NCBI RefSeq assembly: GCF_019665785.1
Contig: NZ_CP081149.1
Location: forward strand, 1,364,001 to 1,428,000
Length of the DNA stretch: 64,000 nucleotides
DNA from: Deefgea piscis
GTDB taxonomy: Bacteria > Pseudomonadota > Gammaproteobacteria > Burkholderiales > Chitinibacteraceae
Direction: 5' to 3'
Shown: positions 1-8,050 of the stretch, one piece after another
Layout of the letters: each line of letters begins with the position of its first letter
How positions within the stretch are numbered: position 1 is the first letter of the stretch
Translations under genes and position numbers: made by a program
The notes under the pieces: model-generated
The model's input: the letters and a program-made list of their open reading frames with translations, nothing else
Databases searched by the model: none
What the model was told of the DNA's origin: nothing

Positions 1-702
1 CTGAATTTCATCGACAATCAGAACGCCGACGCCATGCATGTGAATTAAACGTGCAGCGTGATTCATTAGTGTCTCAGCGCCAGAGCGCGTATTGCCTCCG
101 TAAGTTTTTCCATAATTTGCATCGGGAAACAGGTTGTCGAGTTTCCGAAAAATTGACTCAGCCAAACCTTTTACACTCGCTCCATCATATGGCGTTTCGA
201 CCATCAAATATGGCACTTGATAAAAATTGAGCTCGGGATGAAAAATAACTTCAGGATAACGAGCCAATATACGCTTAATTGTTGTGGTTTTCCCCATGCC
301 GGGCATTCCCAAAAACGCAGCAGAAAGTTGAGCAGTTATTTGTCCCGCACTTTGACTGAAGCTTTGACCAGCTTGTTGCAAATCATATATCTTTCGTAGT
401 TTTGCATTAAATTCAGCCGTTCGTGGTGCCCTGCCAACGTATCCTTGTTTTATTAGCATTTCTATGGCCTGTGCCAGTTGAACATGGCGATTGAGCGGCA
501 TCATAAAGCTACCTAATTGCCCCAGCATCTGCATACGTTCTGCAATCGTCCATTCGCGTTGTTGAACGTCAAATTCTGGAACACATAGTAGTGATTTGAG
601 AAACTCACGTTCATCTATTGTGGGGGGCAATGCTTCAATTAAAGGATTACCTCGGTATTGCGGAATGCGTTGTTCTAAATATTGTGCCGTTACGTATCGC
701 AT
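1..702 (-). CDS. tnsC: Tn7-like transposition AAA+ ATPase TnsC (3' part beyond window)
   Basis: Reading the minus strand from an ATG at 702 gives 234 codons open to the window edge. TnsC-type ATPases connect the target-selection protein with the TnsA/TnsB transposase. The N-terminal part carries the sequence YRGNPLIEALPP near residue 16, typical of this family as I know it. The Walker A motif GMPGMGKTT lies at residues 132-140. The Walker B motif VGVLIVDEIQ lies at 225-234, just before the edge. The gene starts one base after the tnsB stop codon, so the two are probably translated from one message. The sensor motifs and C terminus are not visible. A TniB-type name would be equally acceptable; the presence of tnsA next to it favours tnsC. 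Confidence 0.9.
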   Translation of the reverse strand, partial: MRYVTAQYLEQRIPQYRGNPLIEALPPTIDEREFLKSLLCVPEFDVQQREWTIAERMQMLGQLGSFMMPLNRHVQLAQAIEMLIKQGYVGRAPRTAEFNAKLRKIYDLQQAGQSFSQSAGQITAQLSAAFLGMPGMGKTTTIKRILARYPEVIFHPELNFYQVPYLMVETPYDGASVKGLAESIFRKLDNLFPDANYGKTYGGNTRSGAETLMNHAARLIHMHGVGVLIVDEIQ

Positions 703-703
703 A

Positions 704-2809
704 TTATTTTCCGTTAATCATATCGTCTAGTAATGAACTTACTGACTTAGGGGCTTGCTTCTGAATTGATTGGCTGGACAAGCTTTTTTCGACCTCAGAA
801 CTGACTCTGAGTGTGTCCTCTCTATCTAGATTTGCTTCTGTCTGGCGCTGAGTGTGGCGCTCATCTTTGCGCGCTTCTACTGTATCTTTTTTCCGAGATT
901 TTCTGTTTAACCCTTTTGTCGCTTTTTTTGTTTCTGCTATGGCATTTTTAATCATATCTTCGGTATTACTTAAAAAGTCGCCGGCCAATTGTTTTTTAAT
1001 TGGCTTACTAATATGTGCGGCTAGATTAATTTCATCTTCAATAACTTTAACCTCTTCAAAACTTAATCCACGATACTTATCACACTTGTCCAATAAACTT
1101 GCAATGAAGTAACCATTTTCACTTTTTATATCGTGAACGTAAATTTTGTCAGCCAAACGCTTATCAAATGATATTGTGACTTTGGATATTCCATTTCTTG
1201 CCAATGAAAACCACCCCCGCGCCTCAGCCTCAGGTGAAGAGTAATAACATTTACCTTTCTTTATGCCCTCTGGCGTAACAGAAACAACTTCTTTTTCAAG
1301 TAAAGCAAACAAAACTTGATTTTCTGAGAAGCGAGTCAATTGTCCTGCACGGTCTCTAACTTCGAGATTCCAAATATTGATTGGCGTTGGCAATATATCA
1401 TTTAGTACATATTCAGGTGAAAGCGGACTATTAGTAAGTGGTGTTTTATTTGATTTAATTATATGCTCAATAACTAAGGTCGTGAATTCATGCAATGTTA
1501 ACGCTGCATCTTGCGCTGGGTCACTTATTTGTCGTTTTCCAAAATTTTCAGGAGGACTATACCCAGGAACTGAATTTGCATTTGGACGTAGTAATTTTTT
1601 AAACCCACTCTCAATATATGGTTTTTTATCTGCGCGTCGAGCAGGTAGATTAGTTACTTTAATTTTAAGTTCTTCAGCAAAATTTGAACTATTCTTGCCT
1701 AACATTTCGCTTCCTCGGTCTGCAAAAATACTCTGGGGAAATATTTTATCTGCGGGCCAGTCTCGTGCGTCATAATGAACACCATATCTTTGACACAACT
1801 TCTCTTTGTCTTCTGAAATAGATTTGAATGCATGCATTGCTGCAGACCAACAAGGGCTCTCAATTCCTACATAAAACCCGACAATTAAATTACTTTTTCT
1901 ATCGCAAATCATGTAAACAGTTGGTTTTCCAATAATTTTTGCTCGGTTACTAGAGTGAACAAGATACACATCAGCAATGGTTGCATCGACTTCATATACC
2001 TCCCCAACGGTGTAGGTTTCTTCGCGTAAACTTCCCAATTTTCCTCGATGTTCAAGTTCAAAAACTGCATCACCATGGCGTCGGCGAATCTGTTCTTCAT
2101 GACAATAGTTCTTTTTTAAGTAATACCTAAATTGATTTATGCTCGGGCATTCGCCAGGCGCCAAATGGCAGCGCTGACCATTTTCATTCAAATAAGAATA
2201 ATATCGATTGAGTAATTGAGTATGCGCAGCATCGATTGAGCAATTTTTATTTTTAAGATAAACTGACTCAATTATGTTCTTAATACATTTAAAATCTTTA
2301 TCAGAGAGTTGATAAATATCGTTTAGATTAAACTTTGTCGGTCTTCCTCTACGCACTGTATTGCCTTTTTGACTGCCACATCGATGAAAAGCTGCGCCAA
2401 GTGCATTCACTGTTTGTCCACCAGACCACCATGAACGTAGATACTTATAAAGAGTTTGATTTGAACAATTAAGTTCACTAGCCCTTTCAATAACCATTTT
2501 TGAGCGAAATTCAGCCTGCAAAATAAGGGGTGATTTTATAAGTGGCTCAATCCATTCGTATGCCTTTTTTCTACGTAAAAGAGCGGTTTCGGAAAGGCTG
2601 CGAAGCGTCAGAATACCATCAACGTCATGATTGGTAATGTCGCCATTAGCTAATGCTTGCTCAATTGACTCTTCAGAAAATGCCTGTGGAATTGCCAATG
2701 GGTCAGACAAGCTATATAACCAAACCAAATTCTCAGGTGAATTTATATAGAGAACCCTAAAGCGTTTTTTTAATTTAATTATTTCAAGAATTTGATTTTG
2801 GAATAGCAT
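704..2809 (-). CDS. tnsB: Tn7-like DDE transposase TnsB
   Basis: This 701-residue protein has the layout of TnsB/TniA/Mu-type transposases. N-terminal helix-turn-helix regions should bind the transposon ends. A retroviral-integrase-like core follows, then a basic C-terminal tail. The catalytic triad can be read as D275 (VYEVDATIAD), D364 (IFADRGSEM) and E400 (KKPYIESGFKK). TnsB cuts the 3' ends of the element and joins them to target DNA, working with TnsA and TnsC. It starts 2 bases after tnsA and ends one base before tnsC, so the three genes form a tight tnsABC operon. Base composition is A+T-rich compared with the genes right of 12.7 kb. No frameshift or stop is seen, so it may be active. 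Confidence 0.93.
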   Translation of the reverse strand: MLFQNQILEIIKLKKRFRVLYINSPENLVWLYSLSDPLAIPQAFSEESIEQALANGDITNHDVDGILTLRSLSETALLRRKKAYEWIEPLIKSPLILQAEFRSKMVIERASELNCSNQTLYKYLRSWWSGGQTVNALGAAFHRCGSQKGNTVRRGRPTKFNLNDIYQLSDKDFKCIKNIIESVYLKNKNCSIDAAHTQLLNRYYSYLNENGQRCHLAPGECPSINQFRYYLKKNYCHEEQIRRRHGDAVFELEHRGKLGSLREETYTVGEVYEVDATIADVYLVHSSNRAKIIGKPTVYMICDRKSNLIVGFYVGIESPCWSAAMHAFKSISEDKEKLCQRYGVHYDARDWPADKIFPQSIFADRGSEMLGKNSSNFAEELKIKVTNLPARRADKKPYIESGFKKLLRPNANSVPGYSPPENFGKRQISDPAQDAALTLHEFTTLVIEHIIKSNKTPLTNSPLSPEYVLNDILPTPINIWNLEVRDRAGQLTRFSENQVLFALLEKEVVSVTPEGIKKGKCYYSSPEAEARGWFSLARNGISKVTISFDKRLADKIYVHDIKSENGYFIASLLDKCDKYRGLSFEEVKVIEDEINLAAHISKPIKKQLAGDFLSNTEDMIKNAIAETKKATKGLNRKSRKKDTVEARKDERHTQRQTEANLDREDTLRVSSEVEKSLSSQSIQKQAPKSVSSLLDDMINGK

Positions 2810-2811
2810 AA

Positions 2812-3654
2812 TTATGCTCTCGTAATTTTATTTTCTACGTAAGAAGCTAATTTGAACGTAGGCATGGGTTGTTCTGTCAGACGAGCGGAATTTAAGTCAG
2901 TTAGCAACTCTCGGTGCCAAAGCAAATTGCGAATAACAAACAAAGAACTACCAATATCTAGACCCGCTAACTCGTCTTGTTTCTTGCAGAAATCCCCCAA
3001 CGAACCCCGGCCCGCACGGCGAATAGCATGAATCAAACGCAGACGATGTTCAGCCTGTACATCGAGTTCTTCAGAGCTGACTTCCCCACCAGCAATGGTT
3101 GCCCCGCGACACCACAAAAGATTTTTAATTTTGTTTTTTGAGAGCTGACTTGAAATAGCAAGGTGATATGGAATACCGAGCCGCTCGAAATAGCTGCGCT
3201 CAAGCTCAAGTTTTTCGAGGTCCCTCAACTTTTCAATACCGGCTTCATTCTTACAACTAAAAGCACGCAGACTGTTTTTACCTTCTTGATTTAGCGTAAC
3301 CAAAAAATCACAGGTCATAACAGTCGCAATTTTGGTTGCGGGATAAATCGGATGCTTGATATCTAACTCCGCAGCGAGTGATAGCGTCTTCTCGCGCTTT
3401 AGCGGATATTGCTCGCGGATATCTAAAACATCTCTTGAATGCTCTAACATAAGAAATAAGTGCCATTCGATGTCTGACAGCAAATGATGTACTCTTTTTG
3501 TTTTTTCGCTATAGACCCGATGACTGTTGCCTAGTGACGACAAGTCATTGATTTGAACCCACGGCTTATAATCGGATTGAATACCCTTACCGCGACCTTC
3601 GCGTTCTAACCGAGTGATTTTCTCTTCAGTCCAAATTGATTTTCTTGGTCCCAT
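2812..3654 (-). CDS. tnsA: Tn7-like endonuclease TnsA
   Basis: TnsA cuts the 5' ends of Tn7-like elements, which makes transposition cut-and-paste. The open frame extends to 3726. I choose the ATG at 3654 because GGAG lies about 7 bases before it and it gives 280 residues, close to the 273 of Tn7 TnsA. With this start the restriction-enzyme-like catalytic residues read E63 (SDIEWHLFLMLE), D116 (TCDFLVTL) and K135 (AFSCKNE), almost the positions known for Tn7 TnsA (E63, D114, K132). The C-terminal winged-helix half contains AIRRAGRGSLGDFC. It is the first gene of the tnsABC operon. In Tn7 relatives the transposon end lies just outside tnsA, so an end is expected to the right of 3654. Confidence 0.92.
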   Translation of the reverse strand: MGPRKSIWTEEKITRLEREGRGKGIQSDYKPWVQINDLSSLGNSHRVYSEKTKRVHHLLSDIEWHLFLMLEHSRDVLDIREQYPLKREKTLSLAAELDIKHPIYPATKIATVMTCDFLVTLNQEGKNSLRAFSCKNEAGIEKLRDLEKLELERSYFERLGIPYHLAISSQLSKNKIKNLLWCRGATIAGGEVSSEELDVQAEHRLRLIHAIRRAGRGSLGDFCKKQDELAGLDIGSSLFVIRNLLWHRELLTDLNSARLTEQPMPTFKLASYVENKITRA

Positions 3655-3743
3655 ACATTTCTCCAATTCTGTCTCATTAATTAACCGTTTTTCGCAGCAA
3701 ATAGTTCTGAGAAAGAAGCGGCTCAAAAGTATCGGAAAGCTAC

Positions 3744-3773
3744 ACAGTCATGATTTTATGAAAACAGTCATGA
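3744..3773. promoter_or_regulatory. Direct repeat ACAGTCATGA x2 between tnsA and the DUF6471 gene
   Basis: The 10-mer ACAGTCATGA occurs at 3744-3753 and again at 3764-3773, exactly 20 bases apart, in the gap between the divergent tnsA and DUF6471 genes. The spacing of two helical turns suits a protein-binding site. It could be an operator for tnsABC or TnsB-binding repeats of the transposon end. The sequence alone does not decide between these. Confidence 0.4.
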
Positions 3774-3837
3774 ATCTCATATATGGGATAAATATCTTTT
3801 TTATGAGATAATTTTTTTGTGGAAAAAGGGAATTTTG

Positions 3838-4152
3838 ATGGAAAAGATGAGTAATCAAGAACGCTATTGGCTGCAAGAGGCAAAGTCGACACTAAGAGCA
3901 GAACTTGAGCGAAGAGATATAAGCTACGCACGACTCGTAAAGCGACTACAAAAGCAGGGAGTGACAACCACAGAAAGAGCAATCGCAAATAAAATTTCTC
4001 GCGGCAGCTTTTCTTTCGTTTTTTTCTTACAGGTGATGAGAGCAATAGAAGCCGAGTTGGTAATTGTGACGGCAACTCAGCGAATTGACAGAGTTCAGTT
4101 TTCTGGTCCAGCTGAGTCAAAAAACCGCAGCCAGGATTGTGATTTGACGTAG
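3838..4152 (+). CDS. DUF6471 domain small protein
   Basis: This 104-residue protein is recognisable as a DUF6471 member. It has the block WLQEAKSTLRAELERRD near the N terminus, then YARLVKRL and a motif around ERAIANKISRGSFSF. The arrangement of helices resembles a small DNA-binding fold, but no function is established that I know of. The frame opens at 3817; the ATG at 3838 is preferred because AGGG stands about 7 bases before it. It diverges from tnsA, and proteins of this kind are commonly seen on mobile elements, so a regulatory role for the neighbouring transposition or replication genes is possible. That role is inference. Confidence 0.75.
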   Translation: MEKMSNQERYWLQEAKSTLRAELERRDISYARLVKRLQKQGVTTTERAIANKISRGSFSFVFFLQVMRAIEAELVIVTATQRIDRVQFSGPAESKNRSQDCDLT

Positions 4153-4682
4153 CAAAATTACGTAGGTAAACGTCACGTATATCGTTTGATACATTAACTT
4201 CAAACACTGAAATCTCCAGCATACCCTCTCAAAAATAGGAGATACCTGCCTGATTTTAAGGCATCATTTCAAGTGTTCTTTGGTTGCGTAGTACGCTGTT
4301 TTCACTTTAGAGCATAAATAGCATGTTGCAAAATTTCTTAGGCCGCACTGAGGTTCTGTCATTTTTTAGCTTCCATAAATGCCACCTTCCTTGGTTGCCA
4401 AAATTACGCAGTACGCCTGCACAAAATTATCAGCACTAGACGTTTCATAGTTCGATGTAATACGTTTAAATAACGATGACAACGAGCAAATGTGGCTCTA
4501 TTGAGTATGGAGCTTTTACTGCGACGGAAAAGTGCGAGCGTATTAACATGCTGAGAATCCGAGCCTGACTCACATGAACTAAACAGACTATAAAGTCTAT
4601 AACTCCTAAGTAGATGTATATATGAGCAAAACAGCTTGTATTTTCAGTGTGTTTTTTCCTCTGCTGGACAAGATACGTTACC
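4153..4682. other. A+T-rich non-coding stretch with CAAAATTA-type repeats
   Basis: No convincing gene is seen here. The motif CAAAATTA (one copy ends in T) occurs at 4153, 4329, 4399 and 4422, and TTGGTTGC is followed by a GTAGTACGC or GCAGTACGC motif near 4280 and 4391. Repeated short sites outside tnsA could be TnsB-binding sites of the transposon end, or part of the replication origin that follows. I could not identify a clear TGT/ACA terminus, so the right boundary of the Tn7-like element stays open. Confidence 0.4.
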
Positions 4683-4770
4683 AACCCCCAGTCAATACGA
4701 TGCAAAGCCCAAACTATTTCAATATCAACCCCAAGTAAACACGCTCTAAACCCCAAGTTAACTAACTGAC
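4683..4770 (+). repeat. Four 22-bp iteron-like direct repeats (candidate oriV)
   Basis: Units begin at 4683, 4705, 4727 and 4749, an exact 22-base period. Two units start AACCCCAAGTAAAC and AACCCCAAGTTAAC. The first has AACCCCCAGTCAAT, and the second is degenerate (AAGCCCAAACTATT). The outer 8 bases of each unit vary. The array sits about 120 bp upstream of an RHH gene and a TrfA-family initiator gene. TrfA of plasmid RK2 binds iterons with a similar spacing of about 22-23 bp. A replication origin recognised by the neighbouring initiator is the natural reading. Confidence 0.65.
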
Positions 4771-4857
4771 CAATAAAATTTACCTGCAATTAACATGCCT
4801 TTTTGCCTGAGTGATAGTGTGCGCTTAGGTCATGCAGGAAAATTGTACATATACCGT

Positions 4858-4875
4858 GAAGTTACCAACAACTTC
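4858..4875. promoter_or_regulatory. Inverted repeat GAAGTT-N6-AACTTC before the RHH gene
   Basis: The arms GAAGTT (4858-4863) and AACTTC (4870-4875) lie just upstream of the ATG at 4887. Ribbon-helix-helix proteins often repress their own promoter by binding such short palindromes. An autoregulatory operator for the rep operon is therefore plausible, but the arms are short. Confidence 0.35.
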
Positions 4876-4886
4876 GTGTATATAAA

Positions 4887-5057
4887 ATGGCCACTAAAAA
4901 GACGCCCGACAACGATACTATCCAGCTAGCAGTTAGAGTTCCAAAACATCTACATAAAGAATTTTATGCGACTTGCACTAGCAGGGGCAGCAACGGTTCT
5001 TCAATGATTCGTGCATTGATGACTCTTTTCATTGAGAAGGCACGTAACAATGAATAA
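4887..5057 (+). CDS. Ribbon-helix-helix (CopG/Arc-type) protein
   Basis: This 56-codon gene reads MATKKTPDNDTIQLAVRVPK at the start, then a helix pair ending in SSMIRALMTLFIEKARNNE. A short strand (TIQLAVRVP) followed by two helices is the classic ribbon-helix-helix layout of small plasmid regulators such as CopG. Its stop codon overlaps the start of the trfA-like gene by 8 bases (ATGAATAA), so translation of the two is probably coupled. A role as copy-number or autoregulatory repressor of the replication operon fits. No strong ribosome binding site is seen before the ATG. Confidence 0.7.
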   Translation: MATKKTPDNDTIQLAVRVPKHLHKEFYATCTSRGSNGSSMIRALMTLFIEKARNNE

Positions 5058-6180
5058 GCCGCTCAAACTTGTTAAAAAAAATGAAATTGAGGAATTACGG
5101 AGTTTAGTAAGTCGAACTGCAAGTGCAGCATTGACAGCGTTACCTGACAGCCAAATAACAATTTTAAATGCAGCAGAACGGCTTAATAAACTTGCAGACG
5201 GTCTTGAACGAAAAGAAAAACTAGAAAATTTAGTTCCAAGCATTGCTGTGATACCAAGTGAAGCGACAGCAGAAGAATTACAAGAGTCGAGACGGTATCA
5301 AGCAACACGCCGTGGTAATGACGTATATCTCCCTTGTTTAGTGGAAGTTACTTCAATCATGCCTAAGGCGTTTATACGGTCTGCGCTTTTCTCACCAAGT
5401 GCAAGTGTTCAGGCAAATAATGCCAATGTGCTTGCTGGTGACCAAACGTTATTAGTCGCATCCAAGATTATTGCAACGTATAAAAGTTTGACGCTATTGT
5501 TTAGTGGGTATGAGCTGTGTCAATTTGATAGAAAAGTTTACGCTAATTGTTTGTCATACTATAGAGAACAGCCATTGGCTTTAGACAAAAATGCAGATAT
5601 CGATGAAGTCGTATGTACGGATGACATACAAACTTCGTTTTATAAATTTTGTCTTCGGTTGGGGGTTAGTTACAGTATTGACTCTCACAAAGCGATTAGA
5701 GCAAGTCTACTTAGATTAAGTTTTGCTCAACTGCGACTTCGTATTAATCGAATGAATATTGAGATACCAAAACTTTTGGCAATTAACTTCGAAGATGGAG
5801 AACCAACAGGGAATTTTCGTGCCAGTGACAAAATGGCACTAAGAGTTACTAAATCATTTGCTGAGCTTTTTGGACCAAATGAATGGACTTCAATTAGTAA
5901 AAAAGCCAGCAGTTATGATGGACTCAAAGGATGGTTAGCATGTTTTTATACTAGTCATTCAAAACCAAAATGGCTAGCAGTTGAGTGGCTATATTGCCTT
6001 TCGGGATATTCTTCAAACAAGAATAACTTTAAAGCAAGTTTAATCCGCGCCTTAGATAAACTGAAGAGTGAAAAATCAATGGGTAACAATCATATTACAG
6101 CATATTATTTTTCACAGGATGGTAAAAAAATACTAGTTATTCGTTCAGACTGGAATGCTCCAGAACTTTCTGAAGAATAA
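5050..6180 (+). CDS. trfA: TrfA-family plasmid replication initiator
   Basis: This 376-residue protein follows the pattern of TrfA, the initiator that binds iterons of IncP-type plasmids and opens the origin. From residue 98 it has YLPCLVEVTSIMPKAFIRSA, then RSALFSPS. Next come SLTLLFSGYELCQFDRKVY (TrfA has a matching YTGxEL...D..VW block), FYKFCLRLGVSYS, and a C-terminal winged-helix-like part around LKGWLACFYTSHSKPKWLAV. The open frame starts at 5032; the ATG at 5050 overlapping the RHH gene is preferred. The iteron array lies upstream at 4683-4770. Together they form a complete-looking basic replicon of plasmid type inside an otherwise chromosomal window. The family assignment is by pattern and not by a search. 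Confidence 0.82.
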   Translation: MNKPLKLVKKNEIEELRSLVSRTASAALTALPDSQITILNAAERLNKLADGLERKEKLENLVPSIAVIPSEATAEELQESRRYQATRRGNDVYLPCLVEVTSIMPKAFIRSALFSPSASVQANNANVLAGDQTLLVASKIIATYKSLTLLFSGYELCQFDRKVYANCLSYYREQPLALDKNADIDEVVCTDDIQTSFYKFCLRLGVSYSIDSHKAIRASLLRLSFAQLRLRINRMNIEIPKLLAINFEDGEPTGNFRASDKMALRVTKSFAELFGPNEWTSISKKASSYDGLKGWLACFYTSHSKPKWLAVEWLYCLSGYSSNKNNFKASLIRALDKLKSEKSMGNNHITAYYFSQDGKKILVIRSDWNAPELSEE

Positions 6181-6278
6181 AGGCCAGTGATTAATATCCC
6201 TTGCGCTATATATGTATTGGCATTATTCGAATAAATATAATCTACAAAGGGGCAAAGGGCCGCAGGTTCGTTTGTTAA

Positions 6279-7550
6279 TCAGTTTGCTTTTACAATCGGA
6301 ATCTCTGCCCATCTTGTTGTCCAGTGCAGCGATTCGCGATTCTGTCGCATTTTCCACCCGTGGTTGAATCCTGCACTAGCCACTCGGATTGAGCCGCGGC
6401 CCCATTGTCGATTGATGTCATCCATTACTTTGTTCAGTGCTGCGCGCTTAATGGGGTCGGCGGTTTGTAGGAATAAATGACCTTGCACCGCCGTTCGGGG
6501 CTGCAGGTCACACAGCATCACGCCTGCTTTTGCATAGGCAAATCCGGTTCGATAAATCCGCTTGAGTACCCACAGCGCGGCGCGGGTCAGTAGTAGCGTG
6601 TCGTCGCTGGCTTGGGTGAGTGGAACGAGGATGTGCTGGCTGTATTGTGGGTCTTTAGGGCGGAATGGATTGGTGCGAATAAACACAGCTAAACTCCCCG
6701 CCACTGAACCTTGTTTCCGTAGTTTTTCAGCGGCGCGAGCAATGTAGGTGCTGATGGCTTGGCCCAACTCTTGTTCGGTATAAATAGTTTGGCCAAAGCT
6801 GCGTGAACACAGGATTTGCTGTTTGTCGGGAGTCGATTCTTCCAGTTCAATGCTAGGTATGCCACGTAGTTCATGTACGGTGCGCTGCACGACAATGCTG
6901 TAGCGTTGGCGTATCTGGTCAGCGTTCGCTGCTCTCAAATCCGCAATGGTGTGTATACCTTCCAGCGCCATTCGTTCAGATATTTTCCGACCAATACCCC
7001 AGACTTCACTAGCCGCTAAGGATTGCATTTGTGCATCTTGCTGGCCGGGGCTGAGTTTGAACCATTCGCACACGCTATTAAACGGTGCTTGTTTCTTAGC
7101 GGTGTGATTGGCCAGCTTGGCGAGTGTCTTGGTTGGTGCAATGCCAACGCAGACGGGTAAGCCAGTCCATTGCAGTACAGTGCGACGGATTTCTTGCCCT
7201 AGTTCGGTATGGTCTTGCGGTAAACCGTCAAAACTCAAAAAGCACTCGTCGATACTGTAAATTTCTTGGTTCGGACTAAAGCGGTTCAGTATGGTCATTA
7301 CCCGATGGCTCATATCGGCATACAGCGCGTAATTGCTACTGCGAGCAATGATGCCTTCCTGCTCCGCAAACTCACGTAACTGATGCCACGGTGCTCCCAT
7401 CTTGATGCCCAAGGCTTTGACTTCGGCACTGCGCGCCACTACACAGCCATCATTATTTGATAGCACCACCACGGGTTTACCAATCAGCTTGGGTTCAAAT
7501 ACGCGTTGGCAGGATACGTAAAAATTGTTCACATCGACCAAAGCAATCAT
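6279..7550 (-). CDS. umuC: Translesion DNA polymerase V catalytic subunit UmuC
   Basis: UmuC is a Y-family polymerase that copies past DNA lesions when joined to processed UmuD. The N terminus reads [20 protein letters not shown] and contains the first metal-binding Asp. The second acidic site is in [10 protein letters not shown]. The helix-hairpin-helix region ([12 protein letters not shown]) and the little-finger domain follow. Length from the ATG at 7550 is 423 residues, close to E. coli UmuC (422). The frame extends further upstream, but this start overlaps the umuD stop as ATGA, the usual arrangement in umuDC operons. Such operons are common on plasmids and integrative elements, in keeping with this region. 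Regulation is probably through the operator at 8032-8045. Confidence 0.93.
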   Translation of the reverse strand: MIALVDVNNFYVSCQRVFEPKLIGKPVVVLSNNDGCVVARSAEVKALGIKMGAPWHQLREFAEQEGIIARSSNYALYADMSHRVMTILNRFSPNQEIYSIDECFLSFDGLPQDHTELGQEIRRTVLQWTGLPVCVGIAPTKTLAKLANHTAKKQAPFNSVCEWFKLSPGQQDAQMQSLAASEVWGIGRKISERMALEGIHTIADLRAANADQIRQRYSIVVQRTVHELRGIPSIELEESTPDKQQILCSRSFGQTIYTEQELGQAISTYIARAAEKLRKQGSVAGSLAVFIRTNPFRPKDPQYSQHILVPLTQASDDTLLLTRAALWVLKRIYRTGFAYAKAGVMLCDLQPRTAVQGHLFLQTADPIKRAALNKVMDDINRQWGRGSIRVASAGFNHGWKMRQNRESLHWTTRWAEIPIVKAN

Positions 7551-7996
7551 CGTGGCCTCACTATCCATGCGGTGACTACGCCCCAAATCGACAACTCTTG
7601 TTCATCGCCAATCACGATAGGCGGATAAGCCGGATTCTCTGCAATCAATGCCAAACGCTTGCCCCTGCAATACAGCCGCTTCACAGTAAAATCACTATCA
7701 ATCACCGCCACGACAATATCGTCATGCTTGGCGCTCAAGGCACGGTCAATAATCAGCGTTGCGCTATCGGGAATTGAACGCTCCGCAATTGGGCTGACCA
7801 TGCTGTCGCCTGAAACGGTAAAATAGAACGTCGCTTCGGCATGCTGAACATAGCGCAGGTTTAAATCGACGCGCTCTTCTGCCCAATCTTCGGCAGGAGA
7901 TGGAAAACCTGCCGAAACAGAAACGCCCATCAGGGGCAACAGCAGTAATTGCGGCTCAAGTGCGGCGGGTATAGGTGGATGCAAATGGAGTGACAT
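7547..7996 (-). CDS. umuD: UmuD, self-cleaving polymerase V subunit
   Basis: UmuD is a LexA-like S24 peptidase. RecA filaments make it cut itself, and the shortened form activates UmuC. The 149-residue protein has the cleavage region [11 protein letters not shown], with an Ala-Gly bond where E. coli has Cys-Gly. The nucleophile serine is in SGDSM, and the general-base lysine is in DFTVKRL. The N-terminal arm before the cleavage site is about 28 residues. It is first in the umuDC operon and has a clear ribosome binding site (AGGA) before its ATG. A perfect TATAAT and a palindromic operator lie about 30-50 bases upstream. Confidence 0.93.
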   Translation of the reverse strand: MSLHLHPPIPAALEPQLLLLPLMGVSVSAGFPSPAEDWAEERVDLNLRYVQHAEATFYFTVSGDSMVSPIAERSIPDSATLIIDRALSAKHDDIVVAVIDSDFTVKRLYCRGKRLALIAENPAYPPIVIGDEQELSIWGVVTAWIVRPR

Positions 7997-8026
7997 GGGT
8001 TATCCTGAAACTATCTGAATCAGAAT

Positions 8027-8045
8027 ATTATAGAACGAACGTTCT
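8027..8045. promoter_or_regulatory. umuD promoter with LexA-like palindrome AGAAC-N4-GTTCT
   Basis: On the minus strand a perfect -10 box TATAAT occupies 8032-8027. The palindrome AGAACGAACGTTCT at 8032-8045 directly overlaps it and fills the spacer towards the -35. A repressor bound here would block umuDC transcription, and the site also faces the divergent SRAP gene. The GAAC-N4-GTTC form is that of Bacillus-type SOS boxes, not the CTGT-N8-ACAG expected in most beta- and gammaproteobacteria. Confidence 0.6.
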
Positions 8046-8050
8046 TTGTT

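Noticed and set aside
4466-4789. 107-codon minus-strand frame across the iteron region
   Set aside because: It overlaps the iteron-like repeats, has no family resemblance and no clear start signal.
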